Part shown: positions 59,392-64,000 of the stretch, piece by piece
Layout: each line of letters begins with the position of its first letter
How positions within the stretch are numbered: the stretch's first letter is position 1
Source: Mercurialis annua
Lineage: Eukaryota > Streptophyta > Magnoliopsida > Malpighiales > Euphorbiaceae
Direction: 5' to 3'
Assembly: GCF_937616625.2 (NCBI RefSeq)
Contig: NC_065574.1
Coordinates: forward strand, 23,415,001 to 23,479,000
Length of the DNA stretch: 64,000 nucleotides
The notes under the pieces: model-generated
Told to the model about the DNA's origin: nothing
The model's database searches: none
Seen by the model: only the letters and a program-made list of their open reading frames with translations
Program-made: the position numbers and the translations under genes

Positions 59392-62300
59392 ATGGCTGCT
59401 CCTAATGATGTTATCGCCGCTCAAGTGACCGATAAGATGAATGAAATCCACGCTGCTGCTCCAAATACCGATCTTCAGGTAATAGTAAAAACCAACGACG
59501 ACAAAGAATGTGTTGGTCCAATACTTGTCTCGCCCAGTCATCTCTGCGAAATAGCAACTCCATTTCATGAAGAAGTCCCACCACGCTTTTCATTACCTCA
59601 TCAGTCCTCCGTTTGGGTCAACACAATGTTCAGAAACTGGCCGACCGAACACAAAGGGTACCAAGACTGGGTAAATAGATTGAAACCCCACTTCGGCCAA
59701 TTATAGAAGGACGTCGGCATCTATGACATGATTGGTCTCTGCAAGGCGAGCAGGCCTATCGCCAAGCACTATGTCATGGGCTCCTCACTCTTCTGGTCTA
59801 CTGCCGTTCACTGCTTCTGCTTCAAGTTCGGCATGATGACAATTACTCTGCTTGATATGGCGGTTATGCTAAATATCCCCATTACTGGCGAACGCATTTC
59901 GCCCAACCTGGACGCCGAAGTCCCCCAGTTCATACTAACGAAGGCTCAGAGAAGCTATGGTCCCTTCGTCAAGCTTTTCATGGGCGAAGAACATTACAAG
60001 CCGGATACCCGAGAACACATCGCCTTCTTAGCATTCTTCGTAGCAAAATTCGTCCTCTGCACTTCTTCCTTCAGAGTTACCACAGACTGTTTCACCTTGC
60101 TACCGCCCTTGCCGAAGGCCGAAAGTGCAACCTCGGGGAATTCATGCTCGCCCATCTATATAGGAGTTTGAATGAAATCGCCCCCCATGGAGACAAACGG
60201 ATCTTCCAATGCCCAAGTGGTCCATTATGGGTGCTGCAATTATGGCTAGCTCTTTATTTCCCGGAACTCTTTGAAGTTGGTCCACAAATAAAGGCCGAAT
60301 TATGCGGTTACCAACTGATTGCTGCCGGTACTCGCCTCCCCCACGTACTAGACGTACTGGAAGTCTTCACCAACTCAGTTAGAACTGCCGAATTGTTCTG
60401 CCCCATTTTATCCCTTCAATACCCCCCTACTTGGATGTATCTCCCTTGGGATGGCGCCGATTCTGAAGAAGCAATGGCCGATCCTCGGCTAAAACTCGGC
60501 GGCCAAAACTGGGCTAGTGCCTTAAAATCACGAAATCTAATCGCCGGGCTGGAATACAACCGCAGTAGCATTGAGGCATACTGCCCGAATTATGTCGCCC
60601 ATCAATTCGGCTATAGTCAAGGGATTCCATGTCCTTTATTGATCTCCGTCAATAATCGCGGGACCTATAAACCTTCTCTAGAAAATTACCCAGACCTCCA
60701 GTTCATTTGTCGCCTAAACCGAGCTTATCTTCCCCCCATTTCCGAAATCTCTCGCCCCTCTTTGTCAATAATTCGGACCCTTGAGTATGAAAGCTGGTGG
60801 GCTTCAGTCGTAGAGTCTTATTTCGACCTCTCTCCCAAAGAAATCCTCAGTCTTCATAATTTTTCATTGCCTCCTTTATCACGAAACCCTACTCATGCCG
60901 ATCTGTTTCTTTTGCAGGCACCAAAACGTCCGAAATATGAAGGTAATCTCTTTCATCTTTTCGAAATAGCTAAATTTGAGCGTTTCTATAAGTTCAAATA
61001 TGACCCTTTAGATCGCCCTGGTATGAACCTTAGGATGCAAAAACATAGGCGAATGGCTAGGGCAAAATATGATGAAAAAATGAAGAAAGTGTGGAAAGAA
61101 CACTACGAACAAAAATACTCTTATGAATTTTATCTTGCTCATATTCGCCCTAAATTTAAATATAAGAGCCCACCAGTACCCAAAGTTAATATGTCCACCG
61201 TCGATCAAATAAAACTTCCCAAGAAAACTTAAAAAGGCGAAAACCTGAAATAACGAGCGAAGGTGTAACATATACCGGCATCAGATGCCCTTCTGATGTC
61301 GAGGCGATAGCCGAACTTGTTCGAGTTGGCTATAATAGGATACCAGGTAACTTGCCCCTTTTTCCCTTAATTCTTATTGAATTCGCCCTCTAATTTTATT
61401 GTTTCTTTGCTCAGTTGGCGTTCCTAAGTGGGGTAAAGGAGACGTATTTGACACTGATGGCGAGGAGCGCTCCGAATCTAAGAGGGCGAAACAAAAACGT
61501 CCTGCCAAGAAACCTTCTAAGAAGGAGCCCAAGGCAAAGAGGGCGAAAAAAGACATATCGGGGTCCCGGATGTTCGATCCTGCACCTGTTGAAACCCCGC
61601 TTACTAGGCCTTCAAGCGCGCAATCTTCTTCACGGGGCGATACCGAAACGGCCGAGGAGCATACCGGGGACGAAGGCCGATCAGTGGAGCCCGTGGTCTC
61701 TCAGAAATCCAACTCCACGGTGACACCTACTGTATCCCAGATGCTGGCGTTTTCGCCGCTGCCGAAGCTGCTGTCTCCTTTGAGCTCGTCTCTTGCTAAT
61801 CTGCCGGTAAAGCTTGCTTCCAAGACCAAGGTACCTTATATTTGTTTCACTTTGCCTCAATAGTAAAGTTGGCAGCTGATTTTTTATTGTGGTAAAACCT
61901 GGCAGATCCCTGACGACACAGCTGACTGCGACGACGTTGCGGCGAAAGCAGCTGCTTTTCTGGACTCTGATAGCGAGGCGGACGATTCGCCTGTTCAAGA
62001 AACTGAAGTGCAAACAGAGGCTAAAGGCTCTGAAAGCTGGGGCGATCATCTGGATGCTGTTTCTGCTCTGAAGTCCCTAGGCGTCTCCCTTTTTAAGTCG
62101 CCTAAAGATGTTGAGAAGCTACAGAAATCGGCAACTGCTTTGGCCAACGCTCCTCCAGAAGTCTTAAGTGAGAAGGCTCGTAGCTCTATGGTCAAGCTGT
62201 CGGCCTCGCTCCCCGCTTTCAGGGCTATCTATGATGAGTCGACGGCGATACAATCCGAGCATGACAAACTCCTCGCCCAAGAGAATGCTGTCAAGGAAAA

Positions 62301-62553
62301 ACTGGATGGGCTGAAGTTAAATGTAAAATCGGCCGTGTCGACTCTTACGTCTCGTCGGAATCATGCCAAAGAGCTCCAGGAAAAGATCGCTGCGATGAAG
62401 TCTGAGCTGGAGGCGGAAGAACAATCTATCGGCGAGCTTGAAGTGTCAATGGACAAGGACCTGCTTGAAGGCATCACTGTCAAGAAAGATCGAAACGCCC
62501 TGAAGCAAAGTCTGGCGAAGATGAAGCCAAAGGTGGCAGACGCTCGCTCATAG
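59392..62553 (+). pseudogene. Antisense PMD plus coiled-coil gene of Tat element
   Basis: A three-exon coding region: 59392-61346, 61415-61830, 61906-62553. Introns are GTAACT..TGCTCAG (phase 1) and GTACCT..TGGCAG (phase 0); both keep the frame. The PMD covers most of exon 1: SVWVNTMF, DMIGLCKAS, FWSTAVHCFCFKFGMM, TLLDMAVMLNIPITG, FMLAHLYRSLNEI, WVLQLWLALYFPEL, then PTWMYLPWD and an aromatic- and lysine-rich C-terminal part. Exon 2 encodes a very basic stretch (KRAKQKRPAKKPSKKE, 61475-61550), likely nuclear targeting, and a serine-rich linker. Exon 3 encodes a long coiled coil (HDKLLAQENAVKEKLDGL..., KELQEKIAAMKSELEAEE). This copy is damaged: TAG at 59704, a frameshift near 60085-60145, and another in an A-run near 61230. 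About 1000 codons overall. PMD function in elements is unknown; cellular PMD proteins MAIN and MAIL1 act in gene silencing and genome stability. Confidence 0.85.
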
Positions 62554-63028
62554 TTCAGTACTCTTCGCAGTGAGATAGGCGATATGTTTAGTCACTTTTA
62601 AAATTTTAAGTCAAGAACAATTTCAACTTTGTAATAGTTTTGAATGTTGTTAATTTTGATCGGCTTGGTGCCGCATCTTTCTGAATTTTAGTACTTCTGA
62701 TCGGCCTGGGGGCCGTATCAAGCTAAACCTTTTGCACTTTCAATGTTTACTCGGTCAAAGAGCCGAAAGTTTTAACATTATTCACTTGTATCATTTTATT
62801 GTCTGATTCATATTATCGGTCCGTAGTTGGTCCGATACGAAATAATATTATTTATTAAAAACAATTATAAAATGTTGAGAAAAACGGAGTACCCGTTGAA
62901 AAAACTCAACTAATGTGAACCGCCGAATCGTAAATGGTACTACCAAATGATCGGCATTTACATAATGTCGCCGAGCACTCCGTGAATTTTAACTTTCCAG
63001 GATGCTCGGCGGCAGTTTATAAGCAAAA
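62554..63028. other. Hairpin-rich spacer between convergent genes
   Basis: The PMD gene and integrase run toward each other here. Short hairpins recur: CGGC..GCCG (62661-62673), CGGCC..GGCCG (62702-62715), a CGG..CCG stem near 62752-62765, TATCGG..CCGATA (about 62815-62837) and CGCCGAGCA..TGCTCGGCG (62969-62977 with 63003-63011). Several share a 'tcggc-ttgg-gccg' form. Confidence 0.65.
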
Positions 63029-64000
63029 CTATTCTTCGTTGGCTCCAAATAACCGACGGTCTACGCCCTCCCAACAAATAGGGACGTATTTTTTCAGGAA
63101 CTGACCGTTGATCGCCCTGTCGTGTTCTTCCCCATCAATGTTCGCCAACAAGTAAGCGCCGCCTGTTAACTTGTTGACCACAATGAAGGGGCCTTCCCAG
63201 TTGGTGCTCCATTTTTCCAGTCGAGTATCTTTATGGCCGATAGGCAAGACTGCCTTCCACACTATGTCGCCCACCGAAAATGTCTTTCATTTTACTCGTT
63301 TGTTGTAAGCCCTCTCGACCCTTCTTTTCTGGGCTTCAAGGTGATCTAACACCGTCAAACGTTCTTCGTCAAGGTCAAGAGAATCTATCACCATCTTGTC
63401 GAAGTAATCGTCTTTGGACAATTCACTCTGGTATCTGCGGCGAGTAGACGTGACAGTCAGCTCCATTGGCAACATCGCATCATAGCCATATACCAGTCTG
63501 AAAGGCGAAGTCCCAGTAGCCGACTTCTGACTGGTTCTATTCGCCCTAACGGCTTCTGATAAAAACACATGCCATTGTCTTGGGTTTTCTTCAATCATCT
63601 TTTGAAATATGAGCTTGATAGCTTTGTTCGTGGCTTCGGCTTGTCCATTGGCTTGGGCGTAGTACGGTGTTGAATGTAACATTTTTATCTTCATTTGGGA
63701 GGCCCACCAACTTATGTCGCCTCCTGTGAACATCGTATCTTGATCTGTGGTTATAGACTCGGGTAACCCGTGTCGGTGGACGATGTATTCTTTGAAGAAC
63801 TTGATCACCGCTTCCTGTGTCGGCGACTTCAAAGGTTTCGCTTCGACCCATTTGGTAAAATAGCAAGTGGCGATAATCACAAAAGCATGACCGTCTGACA
63901 AGCCAGGGTATATCTTCCCTATTAGGTCGACTGCCCATCCTCTGAATGGCCATGGCTTGATAATGGAGTGCAGGTCTTCGGCCGGGACGTGTTGTATCGG
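63029..64000 (-). pseudogene. pol: Tat-type integrase, C-terminal part of pol
   Basis: One frame open to the window edge except for a single TGA at 63287-63289, probably from CGA. The integrase inserts the element's cDNA into the host genome. The catalytic core is visible: the first Asp in WPFRGWAVDLIG, YFTKWVEAKPL, the second Asp in TTDQDTMFTG (usually TDQGT), and the Glu in YYAQANGQAEATNKA. The GPY/F-like C-terminal module follows the stop: VGDIVWKAVLPIG, KWSTNWEGPF, GGAYLL, INGQFLKKY, ending at 63029. The zinc-binding N-terminus and RT lie beyond the window. Sequence is closest in style to Tat/Ogre integrases. Confidence 0.9.

Larger units (their letters stand above)
58510..64000 (-). mobile_element. 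Tat-lineage Ty3/gypsy element, 3' half
   Basis: Minus strand, right to left: integrase (off the right edge to 63029), a hairpin-rich spacer, an antisense PMD gene (59392-62553), a purine tract, and the 3' LTR (58986-58510). Integrase type and an extra antisense ORF between pol and the 3' LTR are features of the Tat lineage. gag, RT and the 5' LTR lie beyond the window. Confidence 0.85.

Noticed and set aside
63591..63953. 120-codon minus-strand frame overlapping integrase
   Set aside because: Shadow in another frame of the integrase core, which itself shows all catalytic motifs.

Overview
The window is plant nuclear DNA, most likely from a eudicot. Almost everything recognisable is LTR retrotransposon, DNA transposon or MITE, mostly nested and broken. 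I see no intact host gene, no rRNA or tRNA gene and no organelle insert. The evidence is tRNA-primed binding sites next to LTR ends, exact target-site duplications (TSDs), Athila-type gag-protease-RT, Tat-type integrase, the plant mobile domain (PMD), CACTA and Mutator-like ends, and GT-AG introns.

Layout. 1-6422: a Tat/Ogre-like LTR fragment (minus strand), two minisatellites, and a broken plus-strand PMD gene split by a solo LTR with a perfect TSD. 6423-11028: minus-strand fragments of one chromovirus-like family (LTR ends, primer sites, leader and internal pieces) plus a 5'-truncated CACTA element. 11029-19466: a plus-strand two-LTR element whose 4.5 kb interior has no open frame. 20823-27223: a minus-strand Athila-lineage element with gag, protease and the start of RT; its 5' LTR holds a long-TIR DNA transposon carrying an array of hairpins. 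27224-31311, resuming at about 46061: another chromovirus-like element. It is split by a 14.7 kb insertion (31312-46055, TSD TTAGG), which is itself split by a solo LTR, two MITE-like elements and a further LTR element (39256-45541). 46181-48175 and 57603-58465: a Tat/Ogre-like LTR and leader, carrying a Mutator MITE and split by a complete 9.4 kb element (48176-57597, TSD ATACT) that keeps only a gag remnant. 58510-64000: the 3' half of a minus-strand Tat element with a 477 bp LTR, an integrase running off the right edge, and a spliced PMD plus coiled-coil gene on the opposite strand.

Two themes stand out. First, PMD genes sit antisense inside Tat-type elements, seen in good shape at the right end and as a ruin at the left end. 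Second, a chromovirus-like family has long (about 2.3-2.6 kb) LTRs with a shared 3' terminus and a purine-rich, apparently non-coding interior. That interior is recognisably conserved between copies, including small palindromes, as expected of a LARD/TR-GAG type non-autonomous family. All protein genes seen carry at least one stop or frameshift, except the Athila gag frame.
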